Origin: an uncultured Methylotenera sp.
GTDB lineage: Bacteria; Pseudomonadota; Gammaproteobacteria; Burkholderiales; Methylophilaceae
Assembly: GCF_946479685.1 (NCBI RefSeq)
Contig: NZ_CAMLGS010000010.1
Coordinates: 1-64,000 of the forward strand
Direction: 5' to 3'
Length of the DNA: 64,000 bases
The notes beneath the pieces are model-generated. The model saw only the letters and a list, made by a program, of their open reading frames with translations. It had not been told where the DNA came from and made no database searches. The translations under genes and the position numbers were made by a program. Positions 50,812-58,539 of this stretch are shown piece after piece. Numbering within the stretch: position 1 is the first letter of the stretch; each line of letters begins with the position of its first letter.

Positions 50812-51621
50812 ATGAGTATGCTATTTCAATTGCGGATGTTCAAAGTGTTGATGGCTTTAGGTTTGTCTTTAACCTTTATGACCAATGTCTATGCTGAGGC
50901 TGACCCTAAATTGTGGGTTGTGATGAAAGAAGCCTTCTTTGCTAAGCGTGACATGAAAGAAGTCGATTTCATTAAAATTGATGCTCCCAAACGTGCCGAA
51001 AGTGGTGCGCAAGTCCCAGTTACCTACAGCATAGACCGCGCAGCAGCCAATGGTGTAGTTATCAAAAAACTGTATGCTTTTGTTGATGCTAACCCGATTC
51101 CACTCACTGCCACATACCATCTGACAGATGCGCTAGGCGACTTTCAATTATCAACCCGCATTAGATTTGAAACCGATGCCTATGTGCGCTTAGTGGGCGA
51201 AACCGAAGATGGTCAGCTTTATTTGGCATCACGCGTGATTCGTGCCGCAGGTGGCTGTGGCGGTATGGTGGAAAATAATGAGGCCGAAATTCGCGCTGCG
51301 GCTGGGCGCATTAAAATGAATGTGGAAACGCCAGCTAAGTTTGGCACACCGACCACTGCAACCTTTAACATCAAGCACATTATGCGCACAGGCTTGCAAC
51401 GTGATCTGGTTTCTCAAGGTTATGTACCAGCGTTTTATATTAACAAAGTTGATTTTGTGTACGGTGGTAAGCCATTGATGACAGTGGATGTGGGAGTTGG
51501 CACCGCAGAAGATCCATATTTCAAGTTTAATTTCACTCCAGCATCAGCTGGTGCACTTGAGGCTGTGGCAACGGATAATGAAGGTAAAACCTTTAGTCAG
51601 CAGTATGATGTAAAAATATAA
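50812..51621 (+). CDS. SoxYZ-like fusion carrier protein
   Basis: This protein of about 269 residues starts at the ATG at 50812 (GGGAG upstream). It has a signal peptide ending NVYA, a SoxY-like domain closing with GGCGGMVENNEAEIRAAAG, and a C-terminal SoxZ-like domain starting KFGTPTTATFNIKHIMRTG. In thiosulfate oxidation the GGCGG Cys of SoxY carries the sulfur intermediate; here that Cys is internal because SoxZ is fused behind it. Such fusions are annotated as quinoprotein dehydrogenase-associated SoxYZ-like carriers in methylotrophs. No sox or dehydrogenase gene is nearby, so its partner is unknown. Confidence 0.85.
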   Translation: MSMLFQLRMFKVLMALGLSLTFMTNVYAEADPKLWVVMKEAFFAKRDMKEVDFIKIDAPKRAESGAQVPVTYSIDRAAANGVVIKKLYAFVDANPIPLTATYHLTDALGDFQLSTRIRFETDAYVRLVGETEDGQLYLASRVIRAAGGCGGMVENNEAEIRAAAGRIKMNVETPAKFGTPTTATFNIKHIMRTGLQRDLVSQGYVPAFYINKVDFVYGGKPLMTVDVGVGTAEDPYFKFNFTPASAGALEAVATDNEGKTFSQQYDVKI

Positions 51622-51648
51622 ATCACAATTTAATGTGGATTTAAGAAG

Positions 51649-51676
51649 TGGCCTCCTATGTGAGGCCATTTTTTTT
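51649..51676 (+). terminator. Rho-independent terminator after the SoxYZ-like gene
   Basis: Perfect arms TGGCCTC and GAGGCCA with a 6-base loop are followed by eight T residues, 28 bp after the stop codon. Confidence 0.85.
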
Positions 51677-51761
51677 GACCATGATTAAAATGTGGAAATT
51701 ATTTGGCTGAAACCTGTTATGCAATGTTAAAATTAGGCTATTGAAAATTAAGGACTATTTG

Positions 51762-52181
51762 ATGAAAAGCTATCGTAAAGAACTTTGGTTCAACCCACCT
51801 ACTCGTGTTGCGTTTATTCGTATTACCGAGCAAATCCGCGAGTGCCTGCGTGAAAGTGGCGTGCGTGAGGGCTTGGTGCTGGTTAATGCTATGCATATTA
51901 CTGCCAGTGTGTTTATCAACGATGATGAGCGCGGCCTGCACCATGACTACACGCAGTGGCTAGAGAAACTTGCGCCACACGAGCCAGTAAGCAGCTATCG
52001 CCACAATGATACCGGTGAAGATAACGCCGACGCGCATATGAAGCGCCAAATCATGGGGCGTGAAGTGGTTGTGGCTATCACTAATGGTGATTTGGATTTT
52101 GGCCCGTGGGAACAGATTTTCTACGGTGAGTTCGACGGCAGACGTAAGAAACGTGTGTTGGTGAAAATTATTGGTGAATAA
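51762..52181 (+). CDS. YjbQ/UPF0047 family protein
   Basis: This 139-residue protein starts at the ATG at 51762, with AAGGA at 51750-51754. It matches the YjbQ family: [34 protein letters not shown] strand ([15 protein letters not shown]), [19 protein letters not shown] and [10 protein letters not shown]. coli YjbQ can make thiamine phosphate weakly, but the physiological role is unknown. The gene has its own terminators on both sides. Confidence 0.92.
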   Translation: MKSYRKELWFNPPTRVAFIRITEQIRECLRESGVREGLVLVNAMHITASVFINDDERGLHHDYTQWLEKLAPHEPVSSYRHNDTGEDNADAHMKRQIMGREVVVAITNGDLDFGPWEQIFYGEFDGRRKKRVLVKIIGE

Positions 52182-52185
52182 AACT

Positions 52186-52219
52186 AATACAACACCGTAT
52201 GGCGATGTTGTATTGATTT
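52186..52219 (+). terminator. Terminator after the yjbQ-like gene
   Basis: Arms AATACAACA and TGTTGTATT with an 11-base loop begin 5 bp after the stop; a short GATTTTA tract follows. Confidence 0.65.
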
Positions 52220-52241
52220 TATAGATTGAAGTGAAGTAAGA

Positions 52242-53591
52242 ATGATGAAGATACCTGAATTACTAGCCCCGGCGGGCGATCTAGACCGTATGCGCACTGC
52301 ATTTGATTATGGTGCAGATGCGGTTTATGCAGGTCAGCCGCGCTATAGCTTACGTGCGCGTAATAATGACTTTACGATGGCAAACCTGGAGATTGGCATT
52401 AAAGAAGCACATGCCCGCGGTAAGAAGTTTTTTGTGGCGAGCAATATCGCACCGCATAACGCAAAGATTAAAACCTATATGGCCGATATGGCACCGGTGA
52501 TTGACATGCGCCCTGACGCGCTGATTATGTCTGACCCAGGTTTGATTATGATGGTGCGTGAAAAATGGCCTGAGGTGCCGGTGCATCTTTCTGTGCAGGC
52601 TAATACGGTAAATTATGCCACGGTGAAATTCTGGCAGGCGCTAGGCTTAACGCGCGTGATTTTGTCACGCGAACTATCGCTGGATGAAATCGAGGATATT
52701 CGCCAACGCTGCCCGGACATGGAGCTGGAAGTTTTTGTGCACGGCGCTTTATGTATTGCCTACTCTGGGCGTTGCCTACTTTCAGGCTATTTTAATCAGC
52801 GCGACCCAAATCAGGGTACTTGCACTAATAGCTGCCGCTGGGATTATAAAGTGCATGATGCGACAGAAGATGCCGCTGGCGTGATTCGTCTGGATCAGTT
52901 TGACTTTAAAGCCGAGATGGAAAAATCTAGTTTGTCTGGCTGTGGCAGCCTGCCACGCCATCCATTGGCGGATAAGGTCTACCTGATTGAAGAAAAAGGC
53001 CGCCCCGGTGAGTTGTTGCCGATTGAAGAAGACGAGCACGGCACTTACATCATGAACAGTAAAGACCTGCGTGCCATTGAGCATGTAGAGCGCTTGATTA
53101 AAATGGGCGTGGACTCCCTCAAGATTGAAGGGCGTACTAAATCACGCTATTACGTGGCGCGTACTAGCCAAAACTACCGCAAGGCTATTGATGATGCGCT
53201 GGCTGGCCGCCCGTTTGACTGGAATCTGCTGGGTGATTTGGAAAACTTGGCTAATCGCGGCTACACCGACGGCTTTTATCAGCGTCACCATACTGCAGAG
53301 CACCAAAACTATAAGCAAGGTTACTCTAGCTCTAGCCGCAGCATCTATGTAGGAGATGTGGTGGCTTATGACGCGGCTAAAGGCTTGGCCGATGTAGAAG
53401 CGCGCAATAAATTTGCCGTAGGCGATCGTTTGCAGGTGATTCACCCGACGGGGAATCAAGATATTGTGGTTGAAGCGATGTTCAATAAAAAAGGTGAGCC
53501 GATACAAGAGGCTTCTGGCAGTGGCTACTATGTGAAGTTGCCAATTGTTGCAGGTGACTTAAATAATGCGATGGTAGTGAAATACCTGTAA
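52242..53591 (+). CDS. U32 peptidase-family tRNA hydroxylation protein (YegQ/TrhP type)
   Basis: This 449-residue protein belongs to the U32 family and matches E. coli YegQ (TrhP), which is needed for prephenate-dependent 5-hydroxyuridine formation in tRNA. It has PELLAPAGDLDRMRTAFDYGADAVYAG at the start, EVFVHGALCIAYSGRCLLSGYF, and the Cys cluster NQGTCTNSCRWDY that may hold an iron-sulfur cluster. SLKIEGRTKSRYYVA marks the second half. It is monocistronic, with a strong terminator after it. Confidence 0.92.
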   Translation: MMKIPELLAPAGDLDRMRTAFDYGADAVYAGQPRYSLRARNNDFTMANLEIGIKEAHARGKKFFVASNIAPHNAKIKTYMADMAPVIDMRPDALIMSDPGLIMMVREKWPEVPVHLSVQANTVNYATVKFWQALGLTRVILSRELSLDEIEDIRQRCPDMELEVFVHGALCIAYSGRCLLSGYFNQRDPNQGTCTNSCRWDYKVHDATEDAAGVIRLDQFDFKAEMEKSSLSGCGSLPRHPLADKVYLIEEKGRPGELLPIEEDEHGTYIMNSKDLRAIEHVERLIKMGVDSLKIEGRTKSRYYVARTSQNYRKAIDDALAGRPFDWNLLGDLENLANRGYTDGFYQRHHTAEHQNYKQGYSSSSRSIYVGDVVAYDAAKGLADVEARNKFAVGDRLQVIHPTGNQDIVVEAMFNKKGEPIQEASGSGYYVKLPIVAGDLNNAMVVKYL

Positions 53592-53607
53592 ATCGGTAGT
53601 GTGAAAT

Positions 53608-53636
53608 AAAAAAGGGAGCAATTGCTCCCTTTTTTT
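53608..53636 (+). terminator. Rho-independent terminator after the yegQ-like gene
   Basis: A perfect palindrome with core GGGAGCAATTGCTCCC is flanked by A-run and T-run, so it can act in both directions. Confidence 0.9.
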
Positions 53637-53732
53637 ATTGCTGAAAAGCGAACTGCCTCTTAATTGTGTCAACTTCACAGAGTTGAGTAAAGCGCATAAA
53701 TAATACCTTAGTAATTTAGTCGAAATTAATTG

Positions 53733-53763
53733 TTGACTTATTAAATGAGAATCATTATCATTT
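53733..53763 (+). promoter_or_regulatory. Fur box 1 with promoter
   Basis: TGAGAATCATTATCA (53746-53760) fits the 7-1-7 Fur motif TGANAATNATTNTCA exactly. It overlaps the -10 hexamer TATCAT (53756-53761), which lies 17 bp from TTGACT (53733-53738). The downstream genes from 53790 should be repressed by iron-loaded Fur. Confidence 0.85.
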
Positions 53764-53789
53764 AATCAACTTCTGGATTGGAGTAAATC

Positions 53790-53996
53790 ATGAGCAAGCA
53801 ATTAGTTATTAGCCAAGCAAAACTCGCCGGCAATGAGGATTGCAAAGTGTTGTACAACAAAGCCAAAGATATTGTGGAGTTGGAAATTGGCGATACCTCT
53901 TTGCGGCTTGAGGCGCGTAATTTTTTTATGATGAATGAAATGATGCGTAAAGCTGTGGCGAAATTAGTGATGCAAACCGAGCTGCATCAGGCTTAA
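53790..53996 (+). CDS. Small iron-regulated protein, paralog A (ELEIG-SLR type)
   Basis: This 68-residue protein has no recognised domain. It carries the core VELEIGDTSLRLEA (residues about 29-42) followed by a Met-rich helix, FFMMNEMMRKAVAKLVMQ. The protein encoded at 55441 shares the core ELEIG-x2-SLR-x-E at the same distance from its start (29 residues), so the two are paralogs. It is first behind a near-consensus Fur box, starting 27 bp after it, and has TTGGAG as Shine-Dalgarno. It is cytosolic by sequence. Function is unknown; a link to iron or haem uptake is inferred from context. Confidence 0.75.
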   Translation: MSKQLVISQAKLAGNEDCKVLYNKAKDIVELEIGDTSLRLEARNFFMMNEMMRKAVAKLVMQTELHQA

Positions 53997-54026
53997 GCGT
54001 TAAACAGAAAACAAGAGAGTAAGAAC

Positions 54027-54326
54027 ATGCAAAAACAAGTTTCAGCATTATCCGCACCAAGTGAGTTGTTTGACCCTGAGTTACCAACGGCTAAAGAGCT
54101 AATGGCGGCAATCTGCTGCGTTGCCACTCAGTATGCACTGAAGCCTACGCAAGAGCTGGCAATACTGGCCAGTGATTTGGCGAAGAAGCTGACAGCGCCA
54201 GAGTATGCAGAAACAAAGCTAATCGAAGATATCGCTGCGCGCTTGGTTAAGCAATGGACGCGCATCGTTAGCGAGTATGGTAGCGACGATAGTTGGATGC
54301 TGGAAACTCACGGTACTTTGCAGTAG
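54027..54326 (+). CDS. Hypothetical protein in the Fur-regulated cluster
   Basis: This 99-residue protein is predicted mostly helical (LPTAKELMAAICCVATQYAL, ELAILASDLAKKLTAPEYAE). It has no signal peptide and no motif I recognise. It lies 30 bp after paralog A and 56 bp before the S4 paralog on the same strand, so it is probably in the same Fur-controlled transcript. The CC pair at residues 31-32 is the only feature that might bind metal, and this is weak. Confidence 0.65.
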   Translation: MQKQVSALSAPSELFDPELPTAKELMAAICCVATQYALKPTQELAILASDLAKKLTAPEYAETKLIEDIAARLVKQWTRIVSEYGSDDSWMLETHGTLQ

Positions 54327-54382
54327 TTCATTGCATTAAATCATTGCAGTAAGTTAATTAATATCAGAGATAAGGAAACAAG

Positions 54383-55000
54383 ATGTCAAGATTTACAGGC
54401 CCTAGATTAAAAGTAATGCGCGCACTAGGCATTGATTTGCCAGGGCTGTCACGTAAAACCATAGAGGCGCGCCCAACACCGCCTGGTCAGCATGGTAATA
54501 AAGCTTCACGCAAGCGTCGTTCTGACTTTGGGGTGAAGTTGCTTGAGAAGCAAAAAATTCGTTTTAACTATGGCTTAACCGAAACCCAAATGCGCAGATT
54601 GATTTTAGATGCGCGTAAAGGCAAAGAGCCAACCGGTGAGCGCTTATTGCAATTGCTAGAGCGTCGTATGGATAACGTAGTGTTCCGTGCCGGTTTTGCA
54701 CCTACCGTGATTGCTGCACGCCAGTTGGTGAGTCATGGGCATTTAATGTTGAATGGCAAGCCAGCCAATATCCCTTCGATTCGCTTAAATGTGGGTGATG
54801 AAATCACCATTAAAGCTAAAAGCAAAAATATCCCAATGGTGGTGGAAACGATTAAGCAACCATCGCTAGAGCGTCCGGAGTGGCTGGCTTGGGAGGCTGA
54901 TAAGCAGGTAGCCAAAGTGGCGCACTTGCCGGCAATGACGGATGTGCCGTTCCCGGTAGATGTGCAATTGGTAGTTGAGTATTACGCTAACCGCGTATAG
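54383..55000 (+). CDS. Second ribosomal protein S4, zinc-independent type
   Basis: This 205-residue protein is a full S4 homologue: MSRFTGPRLKVMRALGIDLPG, the PGQHG motif, KQKIRFNYGLTETQMRRL, LERRMDNVVFRAGFAPT and the S4 RNA-binding motif ARQLVSHGHLMLNGKPANIPS (quoted in part). There is no Cys in the protein, so the N-terminal Cys cluster of many S4 proteins is absent. The main rpsD normally sits in the alpha operon with rpsK and rpoA; here the neighbours are iron-uptake genes behind a Fur box. A replacement S4 for iron starvation, or a regulator derived from S4, is possible. S4 also acts in antitermination and translational control. Confidence 0.88.
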   Translation: MSRFTGPRLKVMRALGIDLPGLSRKTIEARPTPPGQHGNKASRKRRSDFGVKLLEKQKIRFNYGLTETQMRRLILDARKGKEPTGERLLQLLERRMDNVVFRAGFAPTVIAARQLVSHGHLMLNGKPANIPSIRLNVGDEITIKAKSKNIPMVVETIKQPSLERPEWLAWEADKQVAKVAHLPAMTDVPFPVDVQLVVEYYANRV

Positions 55001-55181
55001 CGGCTAGTAACAGAATTTAAGTTGCTTCTAACAGTGGCTTAAATGTAGTAAAGCATGGAAACATGCGTCTCCTTGATCTTAATTGGTCATTTAATGGTCG
55101 CATTAGGTTAAATTTTTTAAGTTTAATTGCTTATGTAAGTCGGCCATCTTTTTAATCGAGCGTATCAATTGGGCGGCCAGC

Positions 55182-55403
55182 ATGAAAATTATTACTAATT
55201 TAACTTCTAAAGAGCACATGAGTTTTGATATAGCAATCGTCACTGACTCAGAACGTACGCATGAGGACATTAAGATTTCAAGGATTAAGCGATTACACAG
55301 TGATAAGTTATTTACCAATGTGAAAGAGGTCATGATAGATCACGAAAACGAGACTTACATTTTACGCGTGACCAAGCAAAATAAATTGATACTCACTAAA
55401 TAG
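55182..55403 (+). CDS. HemP-like small protein with extended N-terminus
   Basis: This 73-residue protein ends in ETYILRVTKQNKLILTK, which matches the C-terminal signature of HemP haemin-uptake proteins (LRLTNQGKLILTK in the copy at 55869). The first 45 residues differ from HemP. A later start at 55218 (AAAGAG upstream) would give 61 residues. HemP proteins are Fur-regulated, and in some bacteria HemP activates haem-receptor genes. It lies 181 bp after the S4 paralog, with no Fur box seen in the gap, so it may depend on Fur box 1. Confidence 0.7.
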   Translation: MKIITNLTSKEHMSFDIAIVTDSERTHEDIKISRIKRLHSDKLFTNVKEVMIDHENETYILRVTKQNKLILTK

Positions 55404-55440
55404 GTGCGACATGGACAAAAATAATAAGCAGGAGCAAGCA

Positions 55441-55683
55441 ATGAACAATGAAGAGTCATGCTCGCGTGTTTTGTTATCAAAAAATGAAATAGGCCGAATC
55501 GTGTTTTGTGAGGGCTGCAGTGTGGCTGAGTTGGAAATTGGCGCCATAAGTTTGCGCATAGAGGGTAGTGCGCTTAACTCGCTAAAAATGCTGCTGGCAG
55601 ATGCCGCCACTAGGTTGATGCTATATCAGCAAGAGCAGGCCGCATATAGCAAGCAAACAGCCGTCACGTATAACGTACATTAA
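55441..55683 (+). CDS. Small iron-regulated protein, paralog B (ELEIG-SLR type)
   Basis: This protein has 80 residues from the ATG at 55441, which has GGAG 7 bp upstream; a start at 55411 would add 10 residues. It carries AELEIGAISLRIEG, the same core as paralog A at 53790, and from this start the core begins at residue 30 in both. The paralog also has a Cys pair (RIVFCEGCS) just before the core, absent from paralog A, and a helical tail ending in QQEQAAYSKQ. The function is unknown. It lies 37 bp after a HemP-like gene and before Fur box 2. Confidence 0.7.
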   Translation: MNNEESCSRVLLSKNEIGRIVFCEGCSVAELEIGAISLRIEGSALNSLKMLLADAATRLMLYQQEQAAYSKQTAVTYNVH

Positions 55684-55737
55684 TGTGTTCAGTTAAATAA
55701 AATCAACAACATAGCGCACGATTGGCCAATAAACTGA

Positions 55738-55768
55738 TTGACAAATCTAAATGATAACAATTATCATT
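55738..55768 (+). promoter_or_regulatory. Fur box 2 with promoter
   Basis: AATGATAACAATTATCATT (55750-55768) is a near-perfect Fur box. It overlaps a -10 hexamer TATCAT (55762-55767), 18 bp from TTGACA (55738-55743), the same layout as Fur box 1. It should control hemP-tonB-exbB-exbD. Confidence 0.88.
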
Positions 55769-55868
55769 GTGCTTTGAGTTTGTTGATGTGTAAGCATCTG
55801 AAAACTGAACCTAATATTCAAAGATATATATTCAACAATATTGAAGCAAAACTATTGAAGTTAGATGA

Positions 55869-56039
55869 ATGATGCTTAATACCAAGAAAAATACAGCTAA
55901 CCCTGCTCAGGCCGCTCCGGTGAAAGAAACCACCAGTGAGGCTTTGTTTGCCGGTGCGCGTGAGTTGGTCATTAAGCATTTTGGTGAGGACTATCGTTTA
56001 AGGCTCACTAATCAGGGTAAGTTGATTTTAACGAAGTAG
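55869..56039 (+). CDS. hemP: HemP haemin-uptake protein
   Basis: This 56-residue protein begins at the double ATG at 55869 and ends FGEDYRLRLTNQGKLILTK, the diagnostic HemP C-terminus; GARELVIKH precedes it. HemP is a small Fur-regulated protein at the head of haem/iron-uptake operons, and in some betaproteobacteria it is required for expression of the haem receptor. It lies 101 bp downstream of Fur box 2 and 54 bp before tonB. Confidence 0.88.
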   Translation: MMLNTKKNTANPAQAAPVKETTSEALFAGARELVIKHFGEDYRLRLTNQGKLILTK

Positions 56040-56093
56040 TACCAACCGTCACCAATGGAAATTGGTTTTTTTGCAATAGGATAGGAGGAAGAT

Positions 56094-56921
56094 ATGGTGT
56101 CAAGTTCAGAGTTAGCGGTGAATCCTCACTTCTTCTTGGATCCTGTTGCGAGCCGTGTAGAAAGTGCCAGTAAACCAAACGTAAAACCTGTGCCACTTAA
56201 AGCCGCTATTGCATCTTCAACAGAAGATAAAGTTTCTTACAAGATGCTGGTAGCGGTGCTTGTGCTTCACATGACCGGGTTGGTGAGTATCTTGTATGCC
56301 AAGCCAGAAACCGTAGCGATCGAGAAGCCGCAAACCCCAATGATGGTGAGTTTGGTGAGCCATGTGGAAAACATGCCGGAAGAAAAGCCGCTGCCTGTGG
56401 TTGAGCAAAAACCGGTTGTTAAAAAAGCCGTGGTTAAGCCACAGAAAGTGGTAGAAAAGCCACGCGTGATTAACGATGATGCTGCAAGAAAAATCGAACA
56501 AAAAGAGCCGGTAACAACAGAGAAAGTGGAAACGCCTGTGGTTGCTGAAAACACACCGGCCGAAGCGGCGCCTGCAGCAAAAGCGACAGAGACTGTGGCT
56601 GAAGTGGCAAAGGCAAAAGCAGCGCCTGAGCCTGCGATTGAGCCGCCAAGCTTTGGTGCAGCTTACCTAAATAACCCGGCTCCAGCATACCCTATGTCAG
56701 CAAGACGTATGGGTGAGCAAGGTAAAGTGCTGCTTAAAGTATTGGTTTCTGAGGATGGCAAAGCCGCCACTGTGCAAGTGGATAGAAGCAGTGGTCATAG
56801 CAAGCTAGATGAAGCAGCTGTGGAAGCAGTTAAAAAATGGAGTTTTGTGCCAGCAAAACGCAGCAACAAACCCATGAGCGCATACGTATTGGTGCCTATC
56901 AACTTTTCACTGAATAGTTAA
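56094..56921 (+). CDS. tonB: TonB energy transducer
   Basis: This 275-residue TonB has an unusually long N-terminal cytoplasmic segment of about 48 residues, then a membrane helix (MLVAVLVLHMTGLVSILYA). A Pro/Lys/Glu-rich periplasmic spacer (residues about 75-190) and a C-terminal TonB domain (YPMSARRMGEQGKVLLKVLV ... VKKWSFVPA) follow. The strong AGGAGG before 56094 supports this start rather than the Met before the helix. It couples the proton gradient used by ExbBD to outer-membrane siderophore or haem receptors. Confidence 0.92.
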   Translation: MVSSSELAVNPHFFLDPVASRVESASKPNVKPVPLKAAIASSTEDKVSYKMLVAVLVLHMTGLVSILYAKPETVAIEKPQTPMMVSLVSHVENMPEEKPLPVVEQKPVVKKAVVKPQKVVEKPRVINDDAARKIEQKEPVTTEKVETPVVAENTPAEAAPAAKATETVAEVAKAKAAPEPAIEPPSFGAAYLNNPAPAYPMSARRMGEQGKVLLKVLVSEDGKAATVQVDRSSGHSKLDEAAVEAVKKWSFVPAKRSNKPMSAYVLVPINFSLNS

Positions 56922-56990
56922 GCCACAAAACTTAAGCTGAAAGACTTAGGCCGTAAGATTGATAAACAGATTACAAATGAAGCGAGGTAA

Positions 56991-57743
56991 ATGATGCAAA
57001 ACGGGTATGAATTTAATAGTTGGGAATTTATCACTGCGGGCGGCCCGGTTTCTATGCTGGTAGCCTTGGTCTTGCTAGTGATGTCAGTTGCCAGCTGGTA
57101 TTTTATTGTGGCAAAAAGCATCTCTGTATGGCGTGCACGTAGTGCCTATAAAGCTTACCTTGCAGCGTTTTGGCAAGCGCCAAGTTTAGCGGCTGCAGTT
57201 AAGCAAGGTCAGCAAGCTGCTACTGGCAGCATGGCGAGATTGGCAGAAAAAGCAGTGCAGGCCGCTGAACATCATAAATTGCACGCAGGTAAAGCGGCAG
57301 ACATGGTTGCGCAAGACGAGTTTGTGGCGCGCGCGATGAACCGTAGTATTGCTGAAGAGTCAGCACAAATGGAGAGCGGCCTTACCGTATTGGCATCTGT
57401 AGGCAGCGTGTCTCCATTTGTAGGTTTGTTTGGTACGGTTTGGGGTATTTACCACGCTCTGGCAAGCATTAGCTTAAGCGGCCAGGCAACATTGGATAAA
57501 GTGGCTGGCCCGGTAGGTGAAGCTTTGATCATGACTGCGTTTGGTTTGGCGGTGGCGATTCCTGCTGTGCTGGCGTACAACGCAATTGTGCGTAGTAACC
57601 GTGCCTTATCTGCTGAGTTAGAGAAGTTTGGTTATGAGTTGCACACCTTGATTATTACCGGTGCGGTAATCAGCACTAAGCGTGATGCGAAGTCGCATGA
57701 AGCTGCACAGCAAACTATGCATGTTGTGGGTGCATCAGCATGA
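56991..57743 (+). CDS. exbB: ExbB/MotA-TolQ-type proton channel subunit
   Basis: This 250-residue protein has three membrane segments: GGPVSMLVALVLLVMSVASWYFIV near the N-terminus, GLTVLASVGSVSPFVGLFGTVWG (about 130-152) and EALIMTAFGLAVAIPAVLAYN (about 178-200). The quoted parts match ExbB. It forms the proton-conducting complex with ExbD that energises TonB. AGCGAGGT precedes the double ATG. It overlaps exbD by 4 bp. Confidence 0.93.
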   Translation: MMQNGYEFNSWEFITAGGPVSMLVALVLLVMSVASWYFIVAKSISVWRARSAYKAYLAAFWQAPSLAAAVKQGQQAATGSMARLAEKAVQAAEHHKLHAGKAADMVAQDEFVARAMNRSIAEESAQMESGLTVLASVGSVSPFVGLFGTVWGIYHALASISLSGQATLDKVAGPVGEALIMTAFGLAVAIPAVLAYNAIVRSNRALSAELEKFGYELHTLIITGAVISTKRDAKSHEAAQQTMHVVGASA

Positions 57744-58159
57744 TAGGGTCAGGGAATAATGCGGGTGTTACCTCGCACTCAGCCCCAATGTCTGAGATTA
57801 ATACAACGCCGCTAGTTGACGTGATGTTAGTGCTGCTGGTGATATTTATTATTACCGCACCTTTACTGACACATGCGGTAAAGATTGATTTGCCACAAAC
57901 CAGCAGTCAACCGATTCCTGAAAAACCTGAAGTGATTTCAATTGCGATTGATGCAGCAGGTAAGATGTACTGGAATGATGCGCCGCTGGTAGATGGTGAG
58001 TTGAAATCAAAATTACAGCAAGTGGCTCAGAAAAAGCCGCAGCCAGAGTTGAATATACGTGCAGACAAAGAAACGCGTTATCAGCTGTTGGCTGAGTTGA
58101 TGGCAGATGCACAAAATGCAGGAGTTACTAAATTAGGCTTTGTGAGCGAGAGTAAGTAG
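57740..58159 (+). CDS. exbD: ExbD/TolR-type subunit
   Basis: This 139-residue protein has the ExbD pattern: MSEINTTPLVDVMLVLLVIFIITAPLL, with the essential Asp in the single membrane helix (quoted here as LVDVMLVLLVIF), and a periplasmic domain with LNIRADKETRYQLLAELM. It completes the TonB-ExbB-ExbD complex. It is coupled to exbB by a 4-bp overlap and followed by a strong terminator. Confidence 0.93.
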   Translation: MIGSGNNAGVTSHSAPMSEINTTPLVDVMLVLLVIFIITAPLLTHAVKIDLPQTSSQPIPEKPEVISIAIDAAGKMYWNDAPLVDGELKSKLQQVAQKKPQPELNIRADKETRYQLLAELMADAQNAGVTKLGFVSESK

Positions 58160-58181
58160 TTGCTTATGTGATGGGTAAGTT

Positions 58182-58215
58182 AAAAATGGCGCAGTGAATA
58201 CTGCGCCATTTTTTT
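58182..58215 (+). terminator. Rho-independent terminator after exbD
   Basis: Arms AAAAATGGCGCAGT and ACTGCGCCATTTTT enclose the loop, followed by more T residues, ending the hemP-tonB-exbBD transcript. Confidence 0.9.
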
Positions 58216-58316
58216 GTATTGTGCTTAGGTTTTAAGTCACAATAAATTTTACAACTATGATTAATGTGGGAATAGGGTGATAGATATGTCGTTGCTTAGC
58301 ATTTTAGCAACCTTCA

Positions 58317-58490
58317 TTATTCGGATTTTTCTGGCTTGCTGAGAGCAATAAATAAAAGAGCAAATATGCCAAAGAAGAAGCCAATCGTACCCCATTGAAC
58401 AGGACTGCAAGCCATAGTCTTTGCGATGTAATGGCATGCAATAGCCGAGGGGATGATGGTGATGATATAAAAGGTTAATAATGTTTCCAT
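58317..58490 (-). CDS. Small two-helix membrane protein (57 aa)
   Basis: A 57-codon frame on the minus strand runs from ATG at 58490 to TAA at 58317. It encodes two hydrophobic segments, LLTFYIITIIPSAIACHYIA and WGTIGFFFGIFALLFIAL, and a charged end, SKPEKSE. The pattern is that of a small inner-membrane protein and not of random translation. The Shine-Dalgarno is weak (GGAA close to the ATG). It lies 49 bp after the secreted protein at 58540-58950 on the same strand and may be co-transcribed. Function is unknown. Confidence 0.55.
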   Translation of the reverse strand: METLLTFYIITIIPSAIACHYIAKTMACSPVQWGTIGFFFGIFALLFIALSKPEKSE

Positions 58491-58539
58491 TATTCCATGT
58501 TGCCTAACGTTTGAATGAAGGGGCTGGTTTTGGCAGCTC

